Part shown: piece by piece, positions 1-12,501 of the stretch
How the letters are laid out: every line of letters begins with the position of its first letter
Position numbering within the stretch: position 1 is the stretch's first letter
From: Thozetella sp. PMI_491
Lineage: Eukaryota; Ascomycota; Sordariomycetes; Chaetosphaeriales; Chaetosphaeriaceae
DNA length: 64,000 nt
Assembly (NCBI GenBank): GCA_021432635.1
Contig: MU270083.1
Span: 190,114 to 254,113, forward strand
Reading direction: 5' to 3'
Translations under genes and position numbers: made by a program
The notes under the pieces: model-generated
The model's input: the letters and a program-made list of their open reading frames with translations, nothing else
Told to the model about the DNA's origin: nothing
Databases searched by the model: none

Positions 1-708
1 GAAAAGAAATTCAACCTCTTCCGGCCGGATCGCGTGTCGGCCATGCAAGGCCTGTCAGACGCGCCAATGCGTCCCGTTCCTGGCGCGCCCAGGGGCAGCA
101 CGGTTCTCTCCGAGATTTGACGCCTCGATCCTGTGCGCTGCCCTTGGGGGCGCGGAGGGACCTCTCTCCCTTCGGAGGAACACTGAGGATCTAGGGCCTG
201 CTGGCTCTTGGCTTCTGATGGAGCATCCAGGGCTAGCTAGCAAATGGCGGGGCCCCTCAGTCTGCCGCCCCCTCGTTGCATCAAGTTCGTCGGGCATCAA
301 CACATTCTACAGTCCACCGTTCGCGCGGCCGCGAGATAGGTCTTCGGGACGGGCCTTCAGACCGCCTAGTGTGCCCTGACAGCCAACGGGGGACAGATCC
401 GGGGGGAGGGGGGCTAGGGACCTTCTTAGCAGCAGGGTCGCACGAGATTCCACCAGGTGTTAGCCCAATCGAGCCACACCGACCTCCTCGACAGCCTGCT
501 AGCGCCGGGGTGCGCTACGTGGCCAGCTCACCGCCTATTTTCCATCGAGGCGGCCCTCAGGGGCGAACCCCATCTCGAAAACCTTCAAGTAGGGCGCGAG
601 CTGCTGCCCGGAATCCCTTCTTTTCTTTTCCTTCCCCAGAGCTCCTCCTGGCTAGTCCGGAGGGGTGATTTGAGGGGTCTCAGTGGCCTCGTCAGTTAGA
701 TCCAAAAA
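1..708. other. Left-edge intergenic stretch, no gene seen
   Basis: Short overlapping open frames on both strands have no recognisable domain, signal peptide or splice-consistent extension. The stretch may contain the promoter of the small plus-strand gene starting at 709. A gene entering from the left edge cannot be excluded. Confidence 0.5.
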
Positions 709-1175
709 ATGTCTTCCTACATGCACGGAGGGGTCTTTGTAGGCCTCCTCATTACGTGCCTGATCTTTGCCTCGATCGAAATCTACAGCGACATGACCCT
801 CGGCCCGCACGGCCTCGAGGTGGCGCCCGCCGACCGGCGGGACGCCAAGTTCGTCTCCCGCCCCGTCCCCTCGGTCAACCCCAACGCGGGCTGCCTCGTC
901 TTCTACTCCGAGGTGCACCCCAAGACAAACCAACGAAGGGACCGTGTGGGATTCTACATGAAGCAAGCGGGAGCGCATGGTGTGTACTACCCTTCTCTCA
1001 TTTGCGCGCCAAGCTGCGGCTGCTAACCCGCGGGGTAGAGAGCTTCTTTGGCGCGGCCGACAACGACCAGCGCCGGGGGGTGACCAAGGCGCTTGACGAC
1101 CTGTTCTCCACGTCCGCCCAGAGCATGAGGAAGCGAATCGACGCCTCTTCGCCTCTGGTCGTGGGGCCGTTATGA
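709..1175 (+). CDS. Small single-pass membrane protein, function unknown
   Basis: I do not recognise this protein. The proposed model has two exons, 709..979 and 1039..1175, giving about 135 aa. Residues 8-25 form a hydrophobic segment that could be a signal anchor, followed by a polar region. The second exon encodes a helical, charged tail (starting ESFFGAADNDQRRG) that reads like real coding sequence but lies in a different frame from the start. A 59-nt intron restores the frame; it has a clear CTAAC branch point at about 1023-1027 and a GTAG acceptor. The donor is uncertain: GTGTGT at 980 is used here, but GTGTAC at 982 or GTGTGG at 944 also keep the frame. The gene converges on the large coiled-coil gene. 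Existence is moderately supported; the exact protein is not. Confidence 0.4.
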
Positions 1176-2267
1176 CCACGGCCCTGGCGCACTAAGACGC
1201 CATTCAACCGGCTCACTCAGAAGACGACCTGAGTGAGCCAAGATTGCGGCGTGCTCGCTGGAGCGAGCATAAACACAGCTGCAAGGAGAAGGGGAGGGTG
1301 TAGGCTAAAAGTCGGGTTGGTACCCCGGCGGATGGCGGCTTCCTGCTTGACGCATGGTTTCTTTTGTTAGCGTGAAGTTGTCGGCCTTTTCCAAGATGAA
1401 TGACTGGCATGGAAAAAAAAAACGGTACCAAAATCTGGACGAGCACCTCGTCGGACATGGACCCAACTCTTTCCTTTGTCTACACTATATCTATCACGAT
1501 AGCATTACGATAACGACCTAATGAGATATCAATCATGTCCTCAAAATACGTTCCCGAATCCTTGTGCGAATGAGGTTGGCCCTGCTGTGAAATACTGACC
1601 GCCAGATTGGGTCGACCTCTTATTCACTATAGCTGGTCGAACTCAGGTCCTTTCACTATGGCGTGTGGCTGAAGATCGAATGGGTGGCAAGCAATGTATT
1701 ATGTGCACCTAACTAACGCTATTCTTCGTAGCTGGGCTTTGAAGCCGAGTAGCATCTCCTGGCGCAAAACGAGTGAGTTCCATCTCCTCATTATCACAAA
1801 TCCTCCCCTACTTTCCCCCATACGCTATGCAAGCCGCAAAGTCTCGTCCATACGTAGCTGCAGAAGCAGCTCAAACAAAGGAAAATAAAGAGAGTCTCGA
1901 ACGAAACCTGCAAAGCCTGTCGTGGTTGCTGCAATCTGATAACCACTAGATGTTCTGGGAAGAGAATTTGGGAAATACAAGTTTTAAGGGCAAATAACGA
2001 CGAGCCAGTTAGGTATAAAGGGGGGTATCATTCTAAGAGTTCAGTCTTCTTGTTGCCGTTGGGAAAAAAAATTCGAAGTAGCGAAAGCGCAGAAGCTCAA
2101 GACGAACGAAACCCAATAATGATGGTATCGATGTGAATCGTGTGGCTCATGATATCTGCCGTGGTTCTCTTGATCGGAAAAGATCGAATGACAAATGAAA
2201 CAAAATTTTATCCCCAGTAGACCATTGAGCCCGACGCCGCGACGCCCGAAAGACTCGGCAAATGGAA
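1176..2267. other. Convergent intergenic region, no gene seen
   Basis: This lies between the 3' ends of the small membrane-protein gene and the large coiled-coil gene. It is more AT-rich than the flanking coding DNA and probably holds both 3' untranslated regions. I see no coding signature. Confidence 0.6.
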
Positions 2268-5200
2268 TCAATCATCGTCGAAGAAGCCGGCGTCGTCGAA
2301 GTCCTCGACCTGAGCATCGGCATCATACGACGCAGATCGCATCATCGGGGGCGTCATAGGCCCCGGGCCAGGCCGCGATGGGCTGCCTCGCATGGGCATC
2401 TTGCCTGCAGCGCGCGTCGTCGGCGCCTTAGGTCGGTTGGCTAGGTCCTGGGCAGTGAATCGCCGCCCAGTTGCCGAGAACGCAGTCTGATGCGAGCTGC
2501 TACCAGGCGGCGTCTGGCGGAGCCCGGAAGCCGGCGGCGTCAGCAACCCTCCCAGGAAGCTGCTTTGGGAAGGGCTGCTCTTCGACGGCGTCGAGTTGTT
2601 GTCGCTGGCTTGACCAGGCGAGAGCACTCCGGAGATGCTACCGAACGAGTTGGGATCGCGCCCCTTGCGCCAGTTTCCCCAAGCCGCAGCGAGAGGGCCG
2701 ACAGCCTGGGCCACTCGAGGTGTGGCATCTCGCAGAGACGCTGCGATATTGGGCAGATTGACAGCCGAACCGCCATTCATCGCCCTCTCGCGCTCTTGTT
2801 CCTCCATCTGGAGGTTGGCCTTGAGGCGGATGGCCGCGTCTTTGACGCGGGTCCTGTCGTAGTCATCGCGGCCTAGAGCAGCGATGATGTCCTGGAGATC
2901 CGAGTGCCTCACGGCGAGGAGCTCCCGTAGCCAAATGATCTCGTCGTCGCGCTTCGAGATCTTGGTCTCGGCGTCGGGATCCAGCTTGCCGAGAGCGACC
3001 TCAAGCTCCTCGATCTTCTGCTCGCGATCTTGGAGCTGCTCCTGGAGGACCATGATAGACTCGCGGAGTGCCTGGGGTGAGATCTTCTCGGGGAGTTGCA
3101 TAGTCATCGCCACATGCTTGGGCTGAGGAGCCGGGACGGCGGCGATGGGCACAACGTTGGGTACGGCAGCCTGAGGAGCCGCCGGTGCAGATGCAGGCTC
3201 GGGGCTTGTTACAGTAGACCTCGCCGCCTGAGCTGCGGCGCGGGCAGCCTCCTTTGCAATCTCGAGTTTCTCCTCGAGATGGGCAACTTTGTCGTGCAAA
3301 TACTCCGACTTAGAGTTGGAGATGCTGAGGCGTTCCAGTAGGTTCCGCTCGGCACGTTGAGCGTCTTCGGTGGTATTGTTGATTTGGCGCTCATAGCTGG
3401 CTTGAGTGTCCTCGAGATCGTTCTGGTGCTTCCGAGCCAGTTCCTCGAGCTCTGCTCTCTTCGAGCTCTGGGATTCTTCGAGAAGCATGTCGTGTCGGGC
3501 CTTGGCGGTGTCAGCATCCAGCTTCACTTGGTCAAGCTGGGCGCGTAGCCTGGACATTTGGTCCTCAAGCTCCTCACGAGCAATGTTGACCTGGTGGTTG
3601 GCGTCATCGATTTCGGCCTGCATGCTATCGCGAGTGCGCTGGACCTCACGGGCGGCCGACTCTCTAGCTTCCTGGAACTCGGCCTGGTACCGCAGTGACG
3701 TCTGGTGCAGCTGATGGTTCTCAGTACGAAGCTCGCCAATGAGAGCCTCGAGCCTCTTGCATTCCGAAACGGCGCGCATGCCTTGGCGCTCGCCGCCCTC
3801 CAGCCTCTCGAGCTCGGCCTCAATGCGCTCACGGGTGAGAGCTTCGGCTTGAAGCCTGGCATCCAGGACTTCTTGCCGTGCCATCAAAGCCTGCTCCTTC
3901 TTGGTGCGCTGCTGGTTCTCCTCGGTGATCTCGCGAGCAGCCTGGCTCATCTCGTTCTGGAGCGTAATGAACTTGGACCGCCATGCCTCGCGCATACGCT
4001 CGTTTTCTTCAAGCTGAACACCGAGGGTATCAATGAGCTTGTGAAGAGACTTGTTCTCATCGCGCGCCTGGGATAGGTCCCCGTCGTTCCTCCGAGTGAA
4101 CTCAGTAAGCCGCTCGGCCTCCGATCGGTAGTGGCGAGCCTCTTGGCGGGCATCCCGTAGATCAGATTCGAGGATGTTGATGCGGTTCTGCGACTCGCTC
4201 TGAGACTGTTGGCTGTTGTTGTGGCCGGCCTCGAGAAGAGCGAGACGCATAGTGCTCTTGCCGTGGGAGGATTCCAGACTCTTGATCTTGTGGTCCTTCT
4301 CCTCCACGAGCTCGCGAAGTCGTGTCTCTTCCTCCGAAGAGATGCGCAACAGGCGCTGGATCTCGGAGAGTCTATCTTCGGCATCCCTCCTGCCCTGCAG
4401 CTCCTCCTTGGTCATCTCCTCCTGGTGGTGGAGGCGATCATCAAGATCTGCAACACGCTGGTCGAAGGCGCTCTTGTTCATGATCTCGACCTCAATTCTT
4501 GTCTCTGCAGTCTCGAGTTGACGGGCCAGCTCCGCAGCACGGTCCTCTGCAGCTCGCTTAATGGCGGCCTCAGTCTCGATCTTCGCCTCCGAGACGTGAA
4601 GACGTTGTTCAAGGTCGAGGATGCGAGCATGAAGCTCGTCAGTCTTATCTGCCGCGATGGGCTGGGGAGTGGCGGGCATGCGACGCTCGACAGCATCCTC
4701 GACGATATTTCGAAGATCCTCTCCACGGAAGTCCAGGTGGAGAGACTGGCCAAACTGCTCTTTCATCTCTTCCAACGCCTTGAGTATGCCGGAGTTGTCG
4801 GCAGCAACAGGGACTGGAGCCGGTGCCGGCTGCAAATGCTGCTGTTGGGCCAGGACGTCCAAGAAAACCGCCCGGATCTGCTCCATTCTCTTGTCCCGTC
4901 GGGGGCTCATAGATCGCCGAACCGGAAGCTCCTCGTCCTCGTCATCGGCATCACTGTGCTGAATCTCGGCAGAAATGCTGCGGCGGTCACGGCGGCTCGA
5001 CGGCGTTCTCCTGTTCATAGATGCGAGAAGATGCTTGATATCATCCATGGTGTCCTCCAAAGGAGCAATCCGGGCATCCAGAAGATTGCCCACAAGGCCG
5101 TTAACATGTCCGTCGAAAAAGTTGACGCGAGACTCCAGTTTGGTGTGCTCGTCTTCGGTGAAAGCAGCCTCCCAGTCGCTGGCAGGGCTCTCGGTTCCGT

Positions 5201-8200
5201 CGGGGTGGGCAGGGCCGCCAAGAGACATGGCACTCTGTGGGGGGTCCACAAACGGATCCTCGAGTTCTGTGGACAGCATCGGCTCAGGGACTTCGCCAGG
5301 CAGCGGACGGTGCCTGCCGGGGCTGGGGCTGGGTGCGTCGCTGCGGAAGATATGCTGCTGGGGAGGAAGGTGCAAGGGTGACGAATTGGTCACAGCAGCC
5401 AAATCGATGTGGCGAGTCGGACTGGGATGATGATATTGTGGCTCTTGATCAAACTGTGGCTGCTCCTCGAACTGAGGCTGGTGGTCCATGGCCCTGATAA
5501 CGCCCATACTCGGGTTCTGAGAAAGATGGAGCATGATAGCATCGAGTTCAGCCATGCTTTGTTCCTTGGCTTCATCATCATCCGCGTTGGCGTTGGGGGA
5601 TACAGGCGGTAGAGAATCGGTAGGCAAGGGCAAAGACTGCTGGGTGTAGTCCTCGGCGTCAAGCGGTGAGACAATGGGCTGGAGCGCCTCAACTTCGTCT
5701 TCGTGAACTGGCGATGGGCTGGCGGCGAACCGCGAAGCGGACAAGCCAGCGTGCTTGGGCGGCGGGGGCGGCGAGCTCGTAGCAAAGCGGGACGCGGTCA
5801 ATCCCTTTGGCGTGGAAACGGTCGAGGACGGTGGTGCGGCAAACCGTGACCCTGATAGGCCCTTAGGCAGGGTAACAGGGGCAGGGGCCGGAGCCTCAAA
5901 CTCGACGGCATCTTCAATAGACTCCACCGGTTGCTGAATCGGCTCGTCCATAGCTTCCTTGATAGCCTCCTCAAGGGGCTCGCGAATCTCTCCCTCGTCG
6001 AAAGATTCATCAACAAGGTCGGCGTGAGCATCCTCGTCGACTAGCTCGGCATCTAGTGCATCAACAGCTTCGCCCGCAGATTCGTTGGCCGCATCCTCAG
6101 TAGAAGTTCCCCAAAGCGTAGCGCCAGGGACAAAAGCATTAGCGGTCGCTGACAAGGAGTTCTTGTGGCCTCGCTTGAAAGTATCCTCGCCGAAGGGCCG
6201 TGCATCGTTGAAGCTGGCGACATCAAGATTGCTGTTGAACTCAAACGGCGCCCAGGGAATGGCAGCCTGGTCTGGCGACGTTGTGACTGGGCTGCCAGTG
6301 GCCTTGGTGTCGGTCGTTTCCGACACCATAGTGGACGAGAAAGTGGTGTCAGCAGGGCCCATGTTGTCTTCTTCGAAGGACTTGTCTTCGCTCTGCACAG
6401 CCTCTTCCTCCTCCTTGTCGCTCTCATCAGCCTCCTTGGGTCGCGACTCGGGAACAGGAGTGGCCTCTTCGTTAGGGTCGGCAAATCGGGGAACGTCATC
6501 ATCATCGCCTCCATTGCCACGAGCTCTCTTGACTCGTGATTCGTCGACCAGGCGTCCATCGGGTCCTTCCTGCATCTGGTCCTGCTCAGCAGGGGATTCG
6601 CGGCTCGCAGGGCGCACAATGGGAATGGCCTTCGATTTCTTGACTGGCTTAACGAACTCCGCGCTGCTAAGGTCGATGTTGCCAAAGATGGAGCTCGCGC
6701 GGTTGCTACCGCTCTCGCCTCCAGACAGGGGACTAGTGACCGAGTTCGAGACGCTATGCGAGAAGGGGTTGAAGGCGGGTGCATCTGGACGGAACTTTGG
6801 CACGGCAGCAGAGAAGCTGAAATCGCTCTGACCAGGTGAGAAGGCGGGCGCATTGGCATTAATCTTGGACGAGTTCGTAGTCGGCAGGCTGAACTGGCTC
6901 GAGCTCGCCGACGGGAGGCCGGCGTTGAATGCCGCAGGCTGGAAGCTACTAGTTCCGCCGAACATGAATTGGCCTCCGGGCTTGAAGGTGCTCTCGGGGT
7001 TGAACTTGAACTCGGGGGCGTCGACGTTCAAGCCAGACAAGGACGGCTTGCTGCCGTGGCTCAAGCGACGGCCAGAGGCCGATTTGCCAGACTCGTTGTC
7101 GGTCCAAGGGTTGCTTGCGGTCGAGAACGAGCGCTGGTGCAGCAGCTTGCTGAAATCCAGAGCCTGGATGGGCGTTCCCAAGTTGCTTGGGTTCGTCTCA
7201 ATCTCAGCTTCATCGGGCACATCAGCCAGGTCTCTCGGGAAACCAGAGCCCTGGCTGAAAGGATTCTGCTTGCTAGCATCCTCCTCGGTGAAGTACTTCT
7301 GCGACAAAGAATGTCCGCGACTGTGCGGGCGGGGGTGGTGAAGCGTGACCCCATCGGCGGCAACGCCAAAACGAGGGGCCTGAGGAGCGAAAGTAACAGA
7401 GGGCTCTCTTGTGTGCGCCGCCTTAGGAGCAGGCTCGGCAACCGGAGCCGCCTCGGCCTGCTCAGCTTCGTTATGAGGACTGTAGTCCTGATCATTGTCG
7501 AGCTGCGAACGCATCTGCTCCTCTAAATGATATTGAGCCTCGTCCATCTCCTCCAGGTGGGTTTGCGCCTCGTCGATCTCTTGCTGCAGGCTGTCGCTAG
7601 CATTGTGCTTAACGAAGTTCGCAGGCTCGGGGGTCTTGGAAGGACTCTTGCTAGGAGCCTCCTCGTCAACTTCGCGTAGATCTTGCAGCCTAGGCGAAGC
7701 CCTAGCTGCTGGCTGGAACTGGTGCTGCAGCATGGGATACTGCAAAGACTGGTGCCGTTGATGTCCTAGCTGGCCCGACATTCCATCCGGCGAGAAAGGG
7801 GACGTAGGCGACATGAGCGCGCTGAAGTTAGCAAGCGACGGGGAGCCACCGCGGTGCATACCCTGGTGCAACATCATCTGTGGCGACCAAGCATGAGGCG
7901 AAGGGATAGAGATCGACGCCCGTGGATTGAACTTTCCGGGGAAAGGAACCGGAGAGGCGGTGCTAGGGATACCCGGGCTCATAGTACCCGAAGTACCGAA
8001 CTGGAACGGGAATCCTTGCACTTGGTTGCTTGAGGCCGAAGACGTCGGGATCGGCGGCGAGAATGGCAAAGGTGGGTAGTGCGTCACCGAGGGCTGGCGG
8101 CTCATGGTCGATGCCGGGGAAATTGACGGCGGCGGAGGGTCATCGTCACCAAAAGACACGCCCAAGGCCCGTAGCTTAGCCTCGTTCAACTCGTCGACAT

Positions 8201-9563
8201 ATTGCTTCCAAGCTGGCGAATAGCGTTAGACAAGGGTGAAACACGAACGAAAAATGTAGGCAAACTCACCATTCAAGTCAGGAAGTTGGACCCGGAAAGT
8301 GCGGTTCGCTCGTTCTCTAGCAAGATCTCCGTCGTCCGGCCAGGAGGCTCGGCTCTGCGAGTACGCCCCGATGCCACGACCATCATTCGACTGATTCAGA
8401 TCGAATCCGTCGATGGCATAGCCAAGTTGTTCCCAAGACCTCAGCATGCTGTTCACGGCCGCCGTGTTGAGGGGGGCAGGGGCTTGGCCAGGTCTCCCGC
8501 GCTCATCATCCCGAGGAATGAGTACCATGATGTTCTTCCCTTTCCACGGCACTTTTTTCTTGATGCGCGGCGTGGTGGCTGGAACCCGCTTGGCGGGTGT
8601 CCTCACAGGCGTAGCAGGAGCATTGCGCTCGCCCCTGGGGCTCTCAGTCACGCCATTCAGGCGAGGCTCGGCCGTAGTCTTCGGTGTCGAAGGGACCTCG
8701 ATGGTTGAGGTGGTCATGTCTAGAGGCTCCTGGAAGTAATCCTGAGGCGAATCGCCCGCGCCCTCCTTGGGGCTAGGGATTTCTTGCGGAGTCGCCATCT
8801 TTGCAACGCTACTTCCAGGTCGTCTATTCAGAATTGCTTGTCGTAAAGTTTCGCTACTTGATGGCTTCCTAGGGTAGCGCCGTGGTACCTGTGGAGAGCC
8901 GGAAGGTTGAGGCTGTCTCGCCTTTGGAGTCTGGAGGCTGGGGTCCTCGAGCCACGCAGCTTCGCCGCCAGAAAGTGAGCCGCTCAGTGAAGAGTTCTCA
9001 CTATCGCTAGCACCGTCGCTGAGCCAGTGACGGCGTTCCAAATCGCTATCGCCGGCCGTATGTTGACGGATCCAATCCTCGGTGATACCACGTGTGGGGC
9101 GCCTCGCGCGGTTAGCAAGGACAGCAGCAGCCGCACTGATTGAAGTCGAGGGCGCTTCAGCCTCGGCGTCTTGGAAGAGCGGGGGCGGCCGCAGGAATGG
9201 AGTATGAAGCTCCAAGTGATGGATGGGCGAGTCCTCGTCGGGTTCGCTACTCGCGCTATCACTGCGAAGGTGATAGGGATAAGGGGATCCCAGAAAACCA
9301 GAATCCTGCAGGGCCGGCGGTCCCGAAACGCTCGTCGGCGGCGTCCTCAAAAGGCGGGCAACGCGTTCAGGAAGCCTCGGCGCTGGGAGAGCCGGTAGTT
9401 TCGGGGATAGTTCGCCGTCAGCGGTGGACGCGCTTGACAACGCAGGAGATGCCGGCGACTGAGGGTCTTCAATGTCTCCAGGGCCGTCCTGCACGGAGGC
9501 GGCAGGGGGGAGTCGTGACGGCGACCTTGGGGAAGACGTCTTAGGGAGACCTAGGGATGACAT
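2268..9563 (-). CDS. Very large coiled-coil protein with disordered N-terminal half
   Basis: There are two exons on the minus strand: 9563..8270 and 8212..2268. The 57-nt intron (8269..8213, GTGAGT...CCAG) restores the junction LPDLNAWKQYVDELNEAK, giving about 2412 aa. The first 430 residues are Ser/Pro-rich and contain a conserved-looking block (KNIMVLIPRDDERGRPGQAP) just before the junction. Residues about 440-1550 are low-complexity and acidic. They include Phe-containing APAF/FNP-like repeats and three GL(S/T)xSRFA repeats encoded around 5700-5870. Residues about 1600-2090 form a long heptad-rich coiled coil, followed by a shorter one at about 2135-2210, then a Gly/Pro/Ser tail ending in acidic residues (FFDDD). 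I recall the block around the intron from other filamentous ascomycetes, but without a firm functional name. Similar proteins are sometimes labelled myosin heavy chain because of the coil; no motor domain is present here. A scaffold or tether role is inference. Confidence 0.9.
8213..8269 (-). other. 57-nt intron of the large coiled-coil gene
   Basis: The donor GTGAGT (first base 8269) and acceptor CCAG (last base 8213) are canonical. Splicing joins AAT-G to CT-TGG and fuses two long open frames of 1294 and 5945 nt without a stop. Read-through would end at a TAA shortly inside the intron. Confidence 0.88.
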
Positions 9564-11794
9564 TTCGCGTTAGCCATCATGCAAAAGAGGGAGCGAGTCG
9601 CCGTTGTGCGAATGCGAGGGCGATGGAGGGGGCCGGTAGTTGTGAGACATGAGTCTTGGGAGTTGCGTGGCTGGGCCGGGGTCTGAGGCTCCGCGCAGAT
9701 TCAACGTACCACGGTGAGATCAGCGCAGACGCGGGCGTCGTCGTCTGCAGCTGAGTCTCGAGTTGCTTCGTCGCGTCGCTCAGCTTGCCCTCGGCACCCT
9801 ATTTATTAGGGGGCAGAAGGGGAAGTTGGGGAGTGTTTGGTCGCAGGACCAGTCGCGACGCGTCGGGACAGGCGAGTGGTCCGGGGTCTCCTGGAGAATC
9901 GAAAGAGCAAAGAAAATTAAAAGTGGTTACTATTAAAGGAGCGACAGAAGGACGGGGAGCCGACGACTCGGGACGGACAAATGCATCGGGTCGCTGGTGA
10001 TGCCGCTGCCGTACTGCTGCTGAGGCCTGAGGTGGGAGGTTGAAGAAGGACTCGAGCCAACAGCGAGAAGGACGAGAGAGTCGTGGCCTAGGGGGGGGGT
10101 TGAGAGAGGACCGCTTGCCACGGTTCGTGAGGGAAAGTCGTGGCCGGCTACATTTTTTACTGGGGGTAAAGCTCTTTAATTGAACACGCTTTCCCTGTCG
10201 CTCCACTTCGCCTGGGCCAATCTCGCTGTCAAATTTCCCCGATGTGATGGTACCTCTCCGTGCGGTAAATTTGGGCCAGATCAGCACCCGACGTTACCTG
10301 GGCCGCGGGTACTCGATAACAGGACCCAGTCGTGTTGCCTTATGACGGCACTTGGTATGGAGATTGAACCTCCATTCAGACCATTCGCCTCCCCTTTTTC
10401 TGCAGCTCTAGCAGACAGCTAGCAGCGAGTCCTTTTCCCCGAGCTCGAGAAGCGCTGAAGTTGTGCAGAAAGAGACGCCCCCTCTTCTTGTCGGGCGCAA
10501 CCCTAAAACTCAAAGGAACCATTTGCATTCGGCTCTACCTACCTCCCGCCCTTTTTTTTTTTTTTGAGTTCGCGTCCACAATCTTATCGCTGACGCGACG
10601 TTGCTGCATTGATGGGGGGTGTGGCCCTCGGCATAATGAGGCTGCGGGGCAGCCAGCCCACTCAGCGCTCAGCTCTCGAGCCTCAAAACCGTCTGTCCTG
10701 AGGCGCGCGCCGACAGCTACCTAAGGGAGAGAAGCTGTGGCTTTTACACAGAACAAATACATGTCTTTTTTAATCCGCAAACATTCCGGCGTTCACGTGC
10801 AATATTAGTAGTCCCACTAGCTCGCTGCCCTGTTGTCTCGTCCTTTGATCAGGAGGTTTGAAGACGTCTCGAGCTAGGCTAGGGGATGGAAGCATGGGCC
10901 TACTGGTAGCAAGCTCCATTTTAACTGCTCTCTTTCGGAGACAGCTGTCCAGACTCCGGAGGCTAATGACAAGGACGCTGCGGAGTTGTCACTACCACAC
11001 TCCAAGACGCGCTCTCTCGATCCATAAACAAATGATGTCAAAACCGCCAAAATACCCTTTGGCAGCCAGTCGTGTGCTCCCCCGACATTTACCCAAGATG
11101 TCGCGTCGATAGACAGGCGGAACTAAGAGATCGGTCCTCACCCGGGATTGAATAGTCGAAGCTTCTATGCTATACCCCCTATAGAATACGAAGCAAATGG
11201 ACGGGGGAAGTCTCAACCGGTCACATTACGACACTTCGACCTGTGGTAGACGGGCAAAAATGATATATATATTAAGCCTCCAGCCGCAGTCCCGGGAAGC
11301 GTAAAGGCTTCCGGGTAGCCGGTCAAAACCGGGAGGGCCCGTGGTTAGTCTTTGGCATGCCCATGGAATGCCAACAACTTCTGGTTCCGGTGCAGCTCGG
11401 TAATATACGAAGCTTCCTCGCACCTTTTTGAGTGTGGCGTTGGCCATTCATTCTCCAGATACGCCCAGAGAAAACATCAAGTTTCAAATCTTCCGGGGAC
11501 GGCTTCGGCCTCGGTTCGCAGCAAGCCTGCCCCAAGCATTCCAACGCGGCTCCAGTTACCAGCCCCCCCCAAACTCCATAACAGACAGTCGGATCGTGGT
11601 CCTTGACTGAGAACCCCCCCAAGTAAAAGTGACGGCCGCTTCCGTTTCCTGGCATGTGAGGGCCGAAGCCATGGCCCAGCGCTTCCTTTACCACTCCCAT
11701 CTCCCAACTCCCCTCTTCGAAACATCATACAACGTCTGCGCTCCAAACCACTGCACCAGTCCGGGTTGGAATTCCAGGCTCTGGTGGGTTGGAT
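9564..11794. other. Intergenic region between two minus-strand genes
   Basis: It contains the promoter and 5' leader of the large coiled-coil gene and the 3' flank of the small secreted-protein gene. A T-tract lies at about 10551-10565. A single telobox-like AACCCTAAA occurs near 10499. Open frames on both strands (for example the minus frame 11323..11700) show no domain or signal peptide. I see no gene. Confidence 0.55.
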
Positions 11795-12501
11795 TTACGG
11801 GTCGCAGAAGAAGTCAAACTCGGCATTGGAGCTGACGAGAACGCCCTGCCCCGTAGAGGTTCCCGTGCCGCCCGTGTTGCCAGTGTTCTGGAACGAGGTT
11901 TGTGTTGCAGTGTTCGCTGCCGCTTTGCAGCTAGCTGTCGTTGCCCAAGTCAGTCAGGCCTCGGTCGAGAACCGGACCTCTAGGGGTAATCTGCAGCGGG
12001 GGGGGGGTCTAAACTTACTGTCTTGCTTGTCGCAATCGCCCACTTCAAAGGTACCCTGCTTGCTGTTGGCAGCATTGGCGCACGAGTTGTGTTGGTTGTC
12101 ACAAGCGCGGTTGGCGGCGGATTGGAAGTCGGTCTAGTCCAGGGCACCACGACGTTAGCCACATGCATCACGCGAGCTCTCTGGTCGCTTCCCCCCTCTG
12201 CCCAAGACTTGACTCTCTCTTCTCTCCGCTTGGCGCTACGCCGTGGCTTCGAACGGTTCGGGGCTTAACTCACAAAGGTATCGCCGTCGACCTCAAATGG
12301 CCTGGCGGTGTCTCCGGAGTTCGTGATGGCCGACGCCTTGATCCCGCCTAGTGACCCGGAGAAGACCTGGAGATTCTGCACCGTCTGGCGCGGCAGCAGA
12401 ACTCCCATCTTGAACTCGGCGCGGATTGAGTCCTGGAAGTCGAGGGATGCCAGTGCCGAGGCGGCGCTGAGCGCCAGTAGGCTGAGGGATTGGCACTTCA
12501 T
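11795..12501 (-). CDS. Small secreted cysteine-containing protein (160 aa)
   Basis: There are three exons on the minus strand: 12501..12274, 12133..12019 and 11934..11795. The introns are 140 nt (GTGAGT...CTAG) and 84 nt (GTAAGT...ACAG). Splicing is in frame throughout and gives 160 aa. Residues 1-18 (MKCQSLSLLALSAASALA) form a typical signal peptide. The mature part has five cysteines, at about 87, 94, 110, 117 and 158. The segment TDFQSAANRACDNQHNSCAN, followed by a GDCD motif, matches a pattern I recall from small secreted proteins of plant-associated and saprotrophic ascomycetes. A Gly/Thr-rich linker leads to a conserved-looking C-terminus (AEFDFFCDP). The function is unknown. Secretion is well supported; an effector or cell-wall role would be speculation. 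The next gene downstream on the same strand, across about 2.2 kb, is the large coiled-coil gene. Confidence 0.85.

Noticed and set aside
4209-5381. 390-codon plus-strand open frame inside the large coiled-coil gene
   Set aside because: It is antisense to heptad-rich coding sequence, where biased codon use leaves the opposite strand open. It has no domain and a conflicting well-supported gene.
10355-10380. GGTTCAATCTCC on the minus strand resembling a tRNA T-loop
   Set aside because: The stem pairing around the loop is shifted, and no A-box or acceptor stem fits.
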